NCBI RefSeq assembly: GCF_000715075.1
Contig: NC_134101.1
Location: 195,320,103 to 195,384,102, forward strand
Direction of reading: 5' to 3'
DNA: 64,000 nucleotides
Source of the DNA: Nicotiana tabacum
Lineage: Eukaryota; Streptophyta; Magnoliopsida; Solanales; Solanaceae
Of this stretch, positions 33,281 through 44,990 are shown in pieces. The notes beneath the pieces were generated by a model, which saw only the letters and a program-made list of their open reading frames with translations, was not told the origin of the DNA and made no database searches. The position numbers and the translations under genes were made by a program. How positions within the stretch are numbered: position 1 is the first letter of the stretch; each line of letters starts with the position of its first letter.

Positions 33281-33840
33281 CCTTTAGATACTGTTATTAC
33301 ATGTATTGTTTCAGTCTACCACAGAGATGACTCTGTATTATTTGACCCCGATTCCACCTTTTCGTATGTGTCATCATACTTTGCACATTATTTGGGTATG
33401 CCCTGTGAGTTTCTTTCTTTACCCGTTCATGTATCTACCCCGGTGGGCGATACTGTTGTTGTAGACCATGTGTACCGGTCATATGTGGTGACTATTGGGG
33501 GTTTGGAGACCCGAGTGGATCTTTTATTATTGTGTATGATGGATTTCGATGACATTTTGGGCATGGATTGGATATCTCTGTGTCGTGCTATTCCGGACTA
33601 TCATGCTAAGATAGTCATATTGGCTATACCGGGTATGCTACAGATCGAGTGGCGAGGTGTGACTGATTATGTTCCCAGTAGAGTGATCTCATTCTTGAAA
33701 GCCCAAAGTATGGTTGAGAAGGGTTGTCTTTCGTATCTAGCCTTTGTGAGGGATGCCGGAGCTGAGACTCCTAGTATTTATTCTATTCCAGTTTTGAGGG
33801 ATTTTCCCCTTCTTGTAGACCTGCCGGGCATGCCACCGGA
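33281..33840 (+). pseudogene. Element E protease
   Basis: Aspartic protease with active site [15 protein letters not shown] (about 33336-33380). The Gly of the DPG triad is Asp here, which should inactivate it. The frame is open from 33368 and runs through [19 protein letters not shown] into the linker to RT ([16 protein letters not shown]). Confidence 0.85.
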
Positions 33841-34729
33841 CAGGGATATTGATTTTTGTATTGACCTGGTGCCAGGCACTCGGCCCATTTCTATTCCGCC
33901 ATATCGTATGGCATCAGCGAAGTTGAAGGAATTAAAGGAGCAGCTTCAGGAACTCCATAATAAAGGGTTTATTCGGCTTAGTGTATCACCTTGGGGTGTG
34001 CCAGTTCTATTTGTGAAGAAGAAGGATGACACTATGAGAATGTGTATTGATTATAGGCAATCGAACAAAGTAACAGTTAAGAACAAGTATCCTTTCCCTC
34101 CTATTGATGATTTATTCGAACAACTTCAGGGAGCGAGAGTGTTCTCCAAGATTGATCTTCGTTCAGGTTATTACCAGTTGAAGATTAGGGACTCGGATAT
34201 TCTTAAGACAGCTTTCAGGACCCGATACAGTCATTATGAGTTCTTGGTGATGTCTTTTGGGCTGACCAATGCCTTAGCAGCGTTCAAGCCTTTGATGAAC
34301 AATGTGTTTCGGCCTTATCTCAACTCGTTTGTCATAGTCTTCATTGATGATATTCTGGTATATTCGCATCGTCAGGAGGAGCACGCGGGGCATTTGAGAG
34401 TTATGTTGCAGAGATTGAGAGAGGAGAAGCTTTATGAAAAATTCTCCAAGTGTGAGTTTTGGCTCAATTCTGTGTCATTCTTAGGACACGTGGTGTCCAG
34501 TGATGGTATTCAGGTTGATTTGAAGAAGATAAAGGCGGTACAGAGTTGGCCCAGACCATCCTCAACCATAGAGATTCACAGCTTTCTTGGTTTGGCGGGG
34601 TATTATCGTTGTTTTGTTCAGGGATTCTCATCTATCGCATTTCCCTTGACCAAGTTGACTCAGAAAGGTGCTCATTTGTATGGTTGGACTAGTGTGAGGA
34701 GAGCTTTCAGAAGCTCAAGACAGCTTTGA
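33841..34729 (+). pseudogene. Element E reverse transcriptase
   Basis: The largest open stretch of the window (453 codons, 33368-34729) covers protease and RT. RT motifs in order: [76 protein letters not shown] (catalytic Asp pair near 34345), [20 protein letters not shown] frameshift at about 34680 separates it from RNase H, so no complete pol can be made. Confidence 0.9.
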
Positions 34730-35490
34730 CCACATCTCCAGTGCTAGTTTTGCCATCAGCTTTAGGTTCAAATAACGTGTATTGTGATGCTTCAAGAGTT
34801 GGTATTGGTTGTGTATTGATGCAGGAGGGTAGAGTTTTTGCTTATGCTTCTCGTCAGTTGAAGACCTATGAGAAGAACTACCCCGTTCATGATTTAGAGT
34901 TGGCTGCCATAGTTCACGCGCTAAAGATTTGGAGGCATTACTTGTATGGTGTGTCCTTTGATGTGTTTACTGGTCATTGTAGCCTCCAGCACTTGTTCAA
35001 AAAGAAGGATCTCAATTTGAGGTAGCGGAGGTGGTTGGAGTTGCATAAGGATTATGATATCACTATATTGTACCATCTGGGAAAGGCCAATGTGGTGACC
35101 GATGCTTTGAGCCAAAAGGCAGTAAGTATGGGGAGTTTGACATATATTCCAGTTGGGGAGAGACCTCTTGTAGTTGATGTTCAGGCCTTGGCCAATCGGT
35201 TCGTGAGGTTAGATATTTCGGAGCCCAGTCGGGTATTAACTTGTGTGGTTTCTCGGTGTTCCTTATATGATCGCATCAGAGAGCGCCAGTATGAGGATTC
35301 TCATTTGCTTGTCCTTAAGGATAGAGTTCAGCATGATGATGCCAGAGATGTGACCATTGGTGATGATGGGGTGTTGAGGATGCAGTGCCGGATTTGTGTG
35401 CCCAATGTTGATGGGCTTCAGGAGTTGATTTTGGTGGAGGCACATAGCTTGCAGTATTCCATTTATCTGGGTGCCGCAAAGATGTATTAG
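34726..35490 (+). pseudogene. Element E RNase H and linker
   Basis: Motifs [55 protein letters not shown] and ANVVTDALSQK. The third acidic position (TDH in C and F) is TGH here, a lost catalytic Asp. A stop at 35023 splits the domain. The linker [20 protein letters not shown] matches C almost residue for residue. Confidence 0.9.
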
Positions 35491-36664
35491 GATGTGAGAT
35501 AACATTATTGGTGGAGAAGAATGAAGAAAGACATTGTGGGATTTGAAGCTCGGTGTCTCAATTATGGACTTTGTTGTTGGACTTCCATGGACTTTGAGAA
35601 ATTTCGATGCTATTTGGGTGATTGTGGATCGGCTGACCAAGTCCGCGCACTCCATTCCTATGTTTACTACCTATTTTTCAAAGCGGTTGGCAGAGATCTA
35701 TATCCGGGAGATTGTCTGTTTGCATGGTGTCCTAGTTTCCATCATTTCAGATAGGGGCACTCAGTTTACTTCACATTTTTGGAGGTCTGTGCAGCGAGAG
35801 TTGGGTACTCAGGTTGAGTTGAGCACAACTTTTCACCCTCAGACGGACAGGCAGTCCGAGTGCACTACTCAGATATTGGAGGACATGTTGCGTACTTGTG
35901 TCATTGATTTCAGAGGGTCATGGGATCAGATTCTACCCCTTGTAGAGTTTGCTTGCAACAACAGCTACCAGTCGAGTATTCAGATGGCTCCATATGAGGC
36001 TTTGTATGGGAGACAATGTAGATCTCTAGTTGGTTGGTTCAAGCCCGGTGAGGCTAGGCTATTGGGGACAGACTTGGTGCAGGATGCTTTAAAAAAGGTG
36101 AAGGTGATTCAGGAGAGGCTTCATACAGCGCAGTCGAGACAGAAGAGCTATGCTGATAGGAAGGTTCGGGATATGTCCTACATGGTTGACGAGAAGATTC
36201 TGTTGAAGGTTTTACCCATGAAGAGTGTTATGAGATTTGGGAAGAAAGGGAAATTGAGTCCTCGGTTCATTGGGCCTTTTGAGGTGCTTCGGAGGATTGG
36301 GGATGTGGCTTATGAGCTTGCTTTTCCACCCAGCTTGTCGAGTTTGCATCTGGTATTTCATGTTTCTATGCTCCGGAAGTATATTGGGGATCCGTCTTAT
36401 GTTCTGGATTTCAGCACGGTTCAGTTGGATGATGATTTGACTTATGATGTGGAGCCAGTAGCTATTTTGGGTCATCAAGTTCGAAAGTTAAGGTCAAAGG
36501 CTATAGCTTCAGTGAAAGTGCAGTGGAGAGGTTGGCCCGTGGAAGAGGCTACCTGGGAGACCAAGCGGGATATGTGGAGCAGATATCCTCACCTATTTGA
36601 GGCTTCAGGTATGTTTCTTGATTCGTTCACGGACGAACGTTTGTTCAAGTTGGGGAGGATGTGA
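35491..36664 (+). pseudogene. Element E integrase with chromodomain
   Basis: Open from 35534 to 36664. First Asp in AIWVIVDRLTKSAHS, second in IISDRGTQFTSHFW, Glu in HPQTDRQSECTTQILED. The SH3-like GKLSPRFIGPFEVLRRIG follows, then the chromodomain VEPVAILGHQVRKLRSKAI to RYPHLF. The H2C2 region before 35534 is in another frame with a stop. The terminator TGA (36662-36664) lies inside the first bases of the 3' LTR, so coding sequence and LTR overlap. Confidence 0.9.
36646..36659 (+). other. Element E polypurine tract
   Basis: aagttggggagga abuts the 3' LTR start; equivalent to 15998-16010 in C. It is at the same time the end of the integrase reading frame. Confidence 0.8.
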
Positions 36665-37365
36665 CGACCTGGCCAGTCGTCTCATGAGTTACCGCTCCAT
36701 TTTCCCTATTTCTTCTTCATTATGCTTTGTTTATCCGTGTTATGTGGTATCGGGTTGGTCAGATCGAGTTCGGAAAGGATTTGGTAAAGTTTGAGACACT
36801 TAGTCCCTTTAGAGTGAGTTTAAGTTGGAAAAGTCAACCGAATGTTGAATTATGTATTAGAGGGCTCGGATGTGAGCTCCAATGGTTCAGTTAGCTTCGG
36901 GAGGTGATTTATGACTTAGGAGCGTGATCAGAATGAATTTTGAAGGTTCGTATTAGATTTAGGCTTGAATTGGCGAAGTTGATATTTTGGCGATTTCTGG
37001 TTGGTAGGCGAGATTTTAATATAGTAGTCGGAATGGAATTTCGAAAGTTTCAGTAGCTCCGTTGTGTCATTTGGGATGTTTGTGCAAAATTTCAGGTCAT
37101 TCGGACGTGGTTTGGTTGGGTTTTTTATCAAAAGCGTAATTTAGAAGATTTTGGAATTCTTAGGCTTGAATCTGATGTGAATTGGTATTTCGATATTGTT
37201 TTGAGCGTTCCAAAGATTGGAACAAGTTTGAATGAGGTTATGAGTTATGTTGGCATGTTTGGTTGAGGTCCCGGGAGCCTCGGGTGAGTTTCGGGTGGTT
37301 AATCAGACCATTTCATGAAGTTTAGAATTGCAGAAATCTGCTGCTCAGTGTTGCAGACAAATGCT

Positions 37366-37722
37366 CTTCGCGTTCGCCAGAGCGAAGCCGCGATCGAGAA
37401 GGTTTAGCTAGAGAAGGCTCAGACATTGGCCTTCGCATTCACGATGGAGTCTTTGCATTCACGATGGAGTTTTCGCGTTCGGGAAGGAGTGGGAAACTAT
37501 GCATCGCGTTCGTGAGTTCTGCTCCACGTTCTAATAGAAGGAATTGTCCAGTTGTGTTTTGAGACATTTTTTCATCGTGAACGCGGGTGAGGGAGCGCGT
37601 TCGCGAAGGTCTATCTTGGTAAAGCATCATGTTCGCGAGGGGTGGTCGCGATCGCGAAGAAGAATTTTGGTCAACGGAATTTTTGTGCTTCACGAACGCG
37701 AGGCTTTGACCGCGTTCGCGAA
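37366..37722 (+). promoter_or_regulatory. CGC-N4-GCG dyad array, E 3' LTR
   Basis: Includes CGCGATCGCG near 37648 and CGCGTTCGCG near 37597 and 37711, with decayed copies. Some dyads intact here are decayed in the 5' LTR and vice versa. Confidence 0.65.
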
Positions 37723-38691
37723 GAAGGAATTTAGGCCTGGGCAGAAGGTTTAAAAGGTCGTCTTGTCCATGAATGTGGGTTATTTTCTTCCATTGTTGGT
37801 CGTTTTTGAATGTTTTTGAAGGGGATTAAAGAGGAATTCAAGAGGAATCACTTGGAGATAAGATTCTTGGACTTAAAACTCGATTCTAATGTGAATTCCA
37901 CCTACAAAATCATGGAAATTAAGCCAAAAATTGAAGAACTAGGGCTTGGAAATTTAGACCTTTGATTGAAGATTTGAAGGACCATTTGAGGTCAGATTTT
38001 AGAACTTTTAATATGTATGAACTCGTGGGGAGATAAGGAACCTATTGATGTAAAAATTATTGAATTCTAAGACATGGGACCGGGGGCCGAGTTTTGGTAG
38101 TTTTGGGATATGTGTCATATTTTGATTGTTTTCACTTGGGCTTCATTCCCTTAGCATATTTTGATGTCCTCATTCTGATTTTGGATAGATTCGACGCAAG
38201 TGGAGGCCGATTCGAGGAGAAACGACATTACGAGCTAGAGATTTGACCGGTTTGAGGTGAGTAATGATTGTAAATGATGTTCTGAGGGGTTTCAAACCCC
38301 GGATTGCATATCGTAGTGCTATATTGAGGTGACGCACACGCTTGATGACGAGTGTGGGATCGTGCACTCTTGGGGATTGTGACTTAGTCCATCCCTGATG
38401 ACTATTTTACTGCGTATTGACTAAAATCTATTTGTTATCATCATTATTTGGGCTGAATGCGATATTTGGGCCTTGTGCCAACAATTTGAACCCTTCGGGG
38501 ATTTTTTACTAGTATTTCCTCACTGTTTTGACTTTATACTTGAACTCAGTCATGTTATATTTCACTGTTTTCGTACTCAGCCATATTTACTCTGTTTTAA
38601 CACTTACTTGATCTTTTTAATGATATTTTTGGGCTGAGAATCATGTTTTACTATTGCACGAGTGGCTTATGAGGATTTTGACTGAGTAAGG

Positions 38692-39045
38692 CCGAGGGCC
38701 TATGTTGTGAGGAAATATTTGATATTGATTATGAGGCTAAGGGCCTGAGATATATATATAAGCCACGAGGTGGCTTGATTAATATGAGGTCGAGGGCCTA
38801 GTGATGATGCCACGAGGTGGCTTAATATTGTGCTTGGGCCGTAAGGGGCCTCTCTAGGAGTCTGTACACCCCCAGTGAGCACAGGTACCAATTGTGATGT
38901 GAGATTGAGCCCGAAGGGCTGTTATTGTGATCTGTGATTTGAGCCCGAAGGGCTGGTACTGTTCGGAGATGTTGCCCGAGTGGCGGATTTGTTGATACTA
39001 TGCCCGAGGGGCGGATTTGTTGATACTATACCCGAGGGGCGAACC
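38692..39045 (+). repeat. GAG-triloop hairpin array, E 3' LTR
   Basis: AGGCC-GAG-GGCCT, AGCCAC-GAG-GTGGCT (38761-38775), a second GCCAC-GAG-GTGGC (about 38809), two AGCCC-GAA-GGGCT with a changed loop, and TGCCCGAGGGGCG. A block containing the GCCAC hairpin is duplicated relative to the 5' LTR. Confidence 0.85.
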
Positions 39046-40013
39046 TTTATGTGTTTAATTTTCCTAATTGACTGTCAATTACCCGCTTAAGTATTGAAAA
39101 AAGGCTTTTCATGAAAACACATTTAAGTTAAAAGATTTTACCTATATTTTACTGATTTACTGTTTTAAATGGTTTTACTACTTCATTATAGAATGCTTTG
39201 TGCCTTATGTGATTTCTTGGTTTCAGTCTTTATTTACCTTTGTTACTCACTGAGTTGGAGTACTCACTTTATTCCCTACACCCCTGTGTGCAGATTCAGG
39301 CGTTGCTGATCCTGCCAGTGTAAGTTGAGAGCTCCCGGTGGACATTCAGAGTTCACGAGGTAGCTGCTTGACATCCCCAGACCTGTGTTTCTCCCTCTTT
39401 GTCATTTCTATCTCTATATCAGATAGTTTGTAATAGTTTATAGACTTCTCAGACTTGTATTAGAACTTGTAGATGCTCATGACTACTGACACAGGAATAA
39501 GAGTACTATCACAGACGGTCTAAGAGTACTACAAATAAAGGTCCGAAAGAAATAAATATAGCACTGTCTTTGGAAATACATGAAAGAAACAGGAATAAAG
39601 GAAGATAGGAGGTGACGCCAAGTCTCACGGATGTCTGCAGGACTACCTAGGGTCGCCTGTATGGACTAAAGACAACACCCTCACTATGGTCCAAGTGCTC
39701 CGGTATCAGTATCTGTACACAGTGCAGAGTGTAGGATCAGCACAACGGGCCCCATGTGCTGGTAAGTACCTAGCCTAACCTCGGCGAAGTAGTGACGAGG
39801 CTACGACAAGACTACCAAATAAACATGTGCAGTTAAATTATATACATCAGAAAAATAAAACCAGATAATTTCACTTAAAGATGGAAGGGGGAAAACATAC
39901 TTCGGGGAAATAATAGGTAACGATAGAATATCAGGAGAATTGTAAAGAAACCAAAAATCCAATTACTAATAAGGATAAGGAAAACAAAGGCAGATTTCAC
40001 TTTCATTTCACAT

Positions 40014-40231
40014 CTCGTTGCAGGTGTGCAACCCGATCCCATTTCATGTACCTCGTTGCAGGCGTGCAAGCTGATCCTATTTCACATATCTCGTTGAAGG
40101 CGTGTAACCCGATCCCATTTCACATATCTCGTTGCAGGCATGCAATCCGATCCCATTTCATATATCTTGTTGCATGCGTGTAACCCGCTCCCATTTCATA
40201 TATCTCCGTGGCGGCGTGCCACCCGATCCCA
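40014..40231 (-). repeat. GTTGCA-N4-TGCAAC minisatellite, F 3' LTR, 6 units
   Basis: About 37-bp units tctcgttgcaggcgtgcaac, then ccgatcccatttcaca, each with a 6-bp inverted repeat around GGCG. The last unit reads GTGGC...GCCAC (40208-40222), a compensated base-pair change. Confidence 0.9.
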
Positions 40232-40254
40232 GTTACAACTCAACAACAATCACA

Positions 40255-40410
40255 AAGAATCCCGGTAAGAGAACAACAACAATATAACAACTGCCCAGCA
40301 AAGGAACAATACTATTTCAACAACATCCTGGCAAGGGAACAATAACATCAAACAAACATCCCCGCAAGGGAACAATAATATGACAATAACATCCCGGCAA
40401 GGGAACAATG
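40255..40410 (-). repeat. Second minisatellite, F 3' LTR
   Basis: About five units of catcccggcaagggaacaat at 30-37 bp spacing, with TCCC/GGGA arms. Matched at 48265-48415 in the 5' LTR. Confidence 0.8.
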
Positions 40411-41112
40411 ATAATAACGACATATGAATGGCAATAAACCACAACGGAGTCATAACAACTACAATACAAGACTCACGAGCATGCTTGACTCCAACGTATA
40501 GATACTCGTCGCCATGCCTATATGTCGTACACCACAATTAACACATAGCAAATAAGACATGACTCCTAATCCCTCAAGCTAAGGTTAGACCAAACACTTA
40601 CCTCGATGCCATGAACATAATTCATGTCTTAATTATAGCTTCACCCCTTGATTCCACCACCAATTCGCTCGTATCTAGCCACAAGTTACATAATTACGTC
40701 ATTAAATGCTAAATGTATCAACCCCAATGCATAAAAATGAGTTTTCCAAAGTTTTACCCAAAAAGTCAAAAATCGCCCCCGGGCCCACATGGTCAAAACC
40801 TAAGGTTCGAACCAAAACCCGATTACCCATTCCCCTATGAACCCAAATATATAATTTATTTTGAAAAAACCTAGGTTCTACCCAAAACACCCAATTTCCT
40901 CCATGAAAATCATTGATTTTGAGTTGAAATCATGTTAAAAGATATTAATGATTGAAGGAAACAAGTTAAAATTGACTTACAATCGATTTGGAAGAAGAGT
41001 TGTTCTTGAAAAATCGCCCTAGGGAGTTTGTGTTTTGAAAAGAGGTGAAAAATGGCTGATTTTCGGCTAAGTATAAAAAGGTGCAGGTCACAGGTATGGT
41101 AATTATGAATAG

Positions 41113-41345
41113 GATTCGCAATTGCGAACCCTGACCCATGCTATGTTCGCTTTTGCGAAGGGGTTATCGCATTTGTGAGATGGGATTTGCAAACAATGTG
41201 TCGCATTTGCGACTATTGGCTGAAAATGGAAAAATCGCATTTGCGATCAAAAACCTCACAATTGCGAGATGGACTGGCCTAGGCTGCTTTCGCAATTGTT
41301 ACACAACCCTCGTATTTGCGAGCGAGGCTTCGCAAATGCGAATCC
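41113..41345 (-). promoter_or_regulatory. CGC-N4-GCG dyad array, F 3' LTR
   Basis: N4 is AATT or ATTT. TTCGCAATTGCGAA at 41115-41128 is a perfect 14-bp palindrome; tcgcatttgcga recurs near 41200 and 41234. Confidence 0.65.
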
Positions 41346-42068
41346 CGCAGGCCTGAACACAACAGCTAAAACCTGCAATTCACCAAGTCTAAAATCCACT
41401 CTGTGGCCTATCCAAAACTCATCCGAGCCCTCGAGGCTCCAAACCAAACATGCACATCAACCTAAAAACATCATACGGACTCGCTCGTGCATTCAAAACA
41501 CTAAAATAACATCAACAAATATGAATTTAGCATCAAAATCATGAAATTTTATTAAGAACTTCAAATTTCCAATTTTCTCAAAAATGATCCGATCGTCGTT
41601 TCAAGTCCGTTTCTTACCAAATTTCACAGTCTTATCTTATATCACATATAAGACCTGTACCGGGTGCTAGAACCAAAATACGGGCCCGATACCATCGAGT
41701 TATAATCACAATTCATTTCCAAATCTCATAAATGATTTTAGAAAATAATTTTCTTTAAAAATTCATTTCTCGGGCTTGGGACCTCGAAATTCAATTCCGG
41801 GCATACGCCCAAGTCCCATATTTTCCTACGGACCCTTTGGGACCGTCAAATCCAGGGTACGGGTCCGTTTACACAAAATATTGACCGAAGTCAACTTAAT
41901 TCATTTTATAATCAAAATTTACCATTTTTCATAGATTTTTACATATTAGCTTTTCGGCTACACGTCCGAACTGTGCACACAAATCGAGGTTAGACAGAAA
42001 GAGGTATTTAAGGACTTGGAACACATAATTCATTTTAAAAACAGGTGATGACCTTTTGGGTCATCGCA

Positions 42069-43330
42069 TTCTCCACCTCTAAAACAATTGTTCGTCCTCG
42101 AACGGACAGAAGAAGGAAGTACCCGAGTCAGGGAAAAGATGGGGATAATGGCTCCGCATATCGGACTTGGACTTTCAGGTCGATGCTTCAGCAGGCTGAC
42201 CTCTCCACTGAACACGAACAAAAGGAAAACTCATCGATCTTAACTGACGAACATGCCGGTTTAGAATAGCTACCAACTCCTCCTCATAAGACAAGTCCTT
42301 GTCCAACTGGACAGTGCTGAAATCTAACACGTTGGATGGATCGCCGTGATATTTTCGAAGCATGGACCCATGAAACACTGGATGCACAGCTGATAAGCTA
42401 GGTGGAAACACAAGTCTATAAGCCACCTCTCCTACTCTTTCAAGAATCTCAAACAGGCTAATGAACCTAGGGCTAAGCTTGCCCTTCTTCCTAAATCTCA
42501 TAACGCCCTTTATAGGCGACACTTGAAGCAATACCCGCTCACAAACCATGAATGCCAAATCACAAACCTTGCGGTCGGCATAACTCTTTTGCCTGGACTG
42601 AACTGTACGAAGCCTATCCTGAATAATCCTGACCTTGTCCAAGGCTTCCTGAACCAGATCCGTACCCAACAACCGAGCCTCTCCCGGCTCAAACTATCCA
42701 ACTGGAGACCGACACAACCTACCATATAAAGCCTCATAAGGAGCCATCTGGATACTCGACTGGTATTTGTTATTGTAGGAAAACTCAGCTAAAGGCAAAA
42801 ACTGATCCCACGAGCCTCCAAAGTCAATGACACAAGCTTGGAGCATATCCTACAAAACCCGAATAGTCTGCTCGGACTGACCGTCCGTCTTAGGATGAAA
42901 TGTTGTGCTCAAATTAACTCGTGTGCCCAACTCTCGCTGAATCGCTCTCCATAAATGCCAGGTAAACTGTGTACCTCAGTCTGAAATGATAGACACAGGC
43001 ACACCATGAAGACGAACAATCTCCCGGATATAGATCTCAGCTAACCTGTCGGAAGAATAGGAGACCACCACAGGAATGAAAAGCGCTGATTTGGTCAGCC
43101 TATCAATAATTACCCACACTGCATCGAACTTCCTCTGAGTCCGTGGGAGTCCAAAAACGATGTCCATAGTGATCCGCTCCAACTTCCACTCAGGAATCTC
43201 AATCCTCTAGAACGAACCACCAGGCTTCTGATGCTCATACTTAACCTGCTGGCAATTCAAACACCGAGCCACATATGAAATATATCCTTCTTCATTCTCC
43301 GCCACCAATAATACTGCCGCAAATTCTAAT
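42069..43330 (-). pseudogene. Element F integrase with chromodomain
   Basis: Catalytic region: VWVIIDRLTKSALFIP (first Asp, 43182-42976 open), ISD-GTQF (second Asp) and FHPKTDGQSEQTI-type (Glu, near 42885). Then LLGTDLVQEALDKVRIIQDR (42672-42175 open), SH3-like GKLSPRFISLFEILERVG, and chromodomain LVAILNRHVRQLRSMSF to HYPHLF after a frameshift near 42175. A polypurine tract (minus-strand ttttagaggtggagaa, 42082-42069) lies at the 3' end against the LTR. Confidence 0.9.
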
Positions 43331-44100
43331 ACATCTTTGCGGCGCCCAGATGAATAGAGTATCGGGAGCTATGGGCCACCTCTAAAATCAACTCTCGGGG
43401 TCCATCCACATTAGGCACACAAATTCGACCCGACAATCTCAAAACTCCATCATCATCTAAGGTAACCTGCTTGGCACCTCTGTGCTTCACCATGTCTCTA
43501 AGGACACACAAATGAGGATCATCATACTGCCGATCTCGGATACGCTCCAATAATGAAGAACAAGCAACGGTGCAAGCTAACACACGGCTGGGCTCAGAAA
43601 CATCCAACCTCACGAACTGATTGGCCAAGGCCTGAACATCCAAAGCAAGCAGCCTCTCACCGACTGGAATATAAGCGAGACTGCCCATACTGGCTGACTT
43701 CCTACTCAAAGCATCGGCCACCATGTTGGCCTTTCTTGGATGATATAAGATGGTGATATCATAGTCCTTTAACAACTCCAACCACCTTTTTTGCCTCAAA
43801 TTCAACTCTTTTTGCTTGAGCAAATACTGTAGACTCTTGTGATCCGTGAACACCTCACATGCCATGCCATACAGATAATGCCTCCAAATCTTCAACGCGT
43901 GAACAATGGCTGCCAACTCCAAATCATGAACTTGATAGTTTTTCTCATGAATATTCTACTACCGTGAAGCATAGGCAATGACCTTGCCATCCTCCATCAA
44001 CACTGCACCAAGTCCAATACCATATGCATCACAATAAACTATAAAAGGCCTTGAACCTATGGGCAAAACCAATACCGGTGCCATAGTCAGAGCTGTCTTG
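43326..44100 (-). pseudogene. Element F RNase H and linker
   Basis: Open from 43922 to 43326: [42 protein letters not shown], with retained TDH, and [11 protein letters not shown]. The first Asp segment (YCDAYGIGLGAVLMEDGKV-like) lies upstream in a separate frame near 44035. The linker ends [17 protein letters not shown]. Confidence 0.85.
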
Positions 44101-44990
44101 AGCTTCTGAAAGCTCGCCTCACACTCGTCCGTCCATCTGAACTGGGCACCCTTCTAGGTCAACCTGGTCATCGGGGCTGCAATAGATGAAAACTCCTCCA
44201 TAAACCAAGGATAGTAGCCTGCCAATCCCAAGAAACTCTGAATCTCCATAGTTGATACTGGTCTAGGCCAGTTCTTGACTGCCACAATCTTCTTCGGATC
44301 AACCTGAATACCCTCTGCTGATACAACATGACCCAGGAATGAAACTGAACTCAACCAGAACTCGCACTTCGAAAACATGGCATATAGTTGACTGTCTCTC
44401 AAAGTCTAAAGCCACTCTAAGATACTGCTCATGCTCCTCCCGGCTGTGGGAATACATCAAAATATCATCAATGAAGACTATCACGAATGAATCCAACTAA
44501 GGCCTGAACACTCGGTTCATCAAATCCATAAAATATACTGGGGCATTAGTCAATCCGAATGATATCACCAAGAACTCATATTGCCCGTACCGAGTGTGGA
44601 AAGTTGTCTTAAGGATATCGGATGCTCTAATCCTCAACTGATAGTAGCTAGATCTCAAGTCAATCTTCGAAAATACCTTGGCACCGTGAAGCTGATCAAA
44701 CAAATCATCAATCCTTGGCAATGGATGCTTATTCTTGATTGTAACCTTGTTCAACTGTTGATAATCAATACACATTCTCATCGATCCATCCATCTTCTTA
44801 ACAAACAACACCGGCGCACCCTAAGGCGAAACACTAGGTCTAATGAAACCCTTCTCAAGCAAGTCTTGCAACTGCTCCTTTAACTCTTTCAACTCAGGCG
44901 AGGCCATCCGATACGGCAGAATAGAAATGGGCTGAGTGCTCGGAGCCAAACCAATGCAAAAGTCAATATCCCTATCGAGCAGCATACCAG
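44101..44990 (-). pseudogene. Element F reverse transcriptase
   Basis: [23 protein letters not shown] (44811-44497 open), [15 protein letters not shown], then a stop just before [15 protein letters not shown] (44496-44299), then [22 protein letters not shown] (44402-44154). The catalytic Asp pair is present. At least two frame breaks prevent one continuous domain. Confidence 0.9.

Larger units (their letters stand above)
28660..39495 (+). mobile_element. Element E: chromodomain Ty3/gypsy (Del/Tekay-like), 3' LTR truncated
   Basis: 5' LTR 28660-31566, PBS at 31570, gag-pol 31768-36664, 3' LTR 36660-39495 missing its last about 190 bases. It is inserted in the coat-protein region of pararetrovirus D on its left and fused tail-to-tail with F on its right. 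No host target-site duplication can be paired. Confidence 0.9.
36660..39495 (+). repeat. Element E 3' LTR, truncated by about 190 bp
   Basis: Starts TGTGACGACCTGGCC. Dyad array 37366-37722; donor 1 destroyed (GGAGATAAG); donor 2 TTTGAG|GTGAGTA at 38257; hairpin array 38692-39045, longer than in the 5' LTR; acceptor TGTGTGCAG|ATTCAGG ending 39293. Homology to the 5' LTR stops at gactgacac near 39493. Confidence 0.9.
39496..42068 (-). repeat. Element F 3' LTR, truncated
   Basis: Minus-strand start TGCGATGACCCAAAAGG (42068). Dyad array 41345-41113; AT-rich TATA-position segment at about 41084-41065; donor GAG|GTAAGTG (40601); two minisatellites (40410-40255 and 40231-40014); acceptor TGTGTACAG|ATACTG (39713). 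The LTR end is missing at the E junction. Confidence 0.9.

Noticed and set aside
33368..34729. 453-codon open frame as a possible host gene
   Set aside because: It encodes a Ty3/gypsy protease-RT segment with FIDD and flanking motifs of element E.
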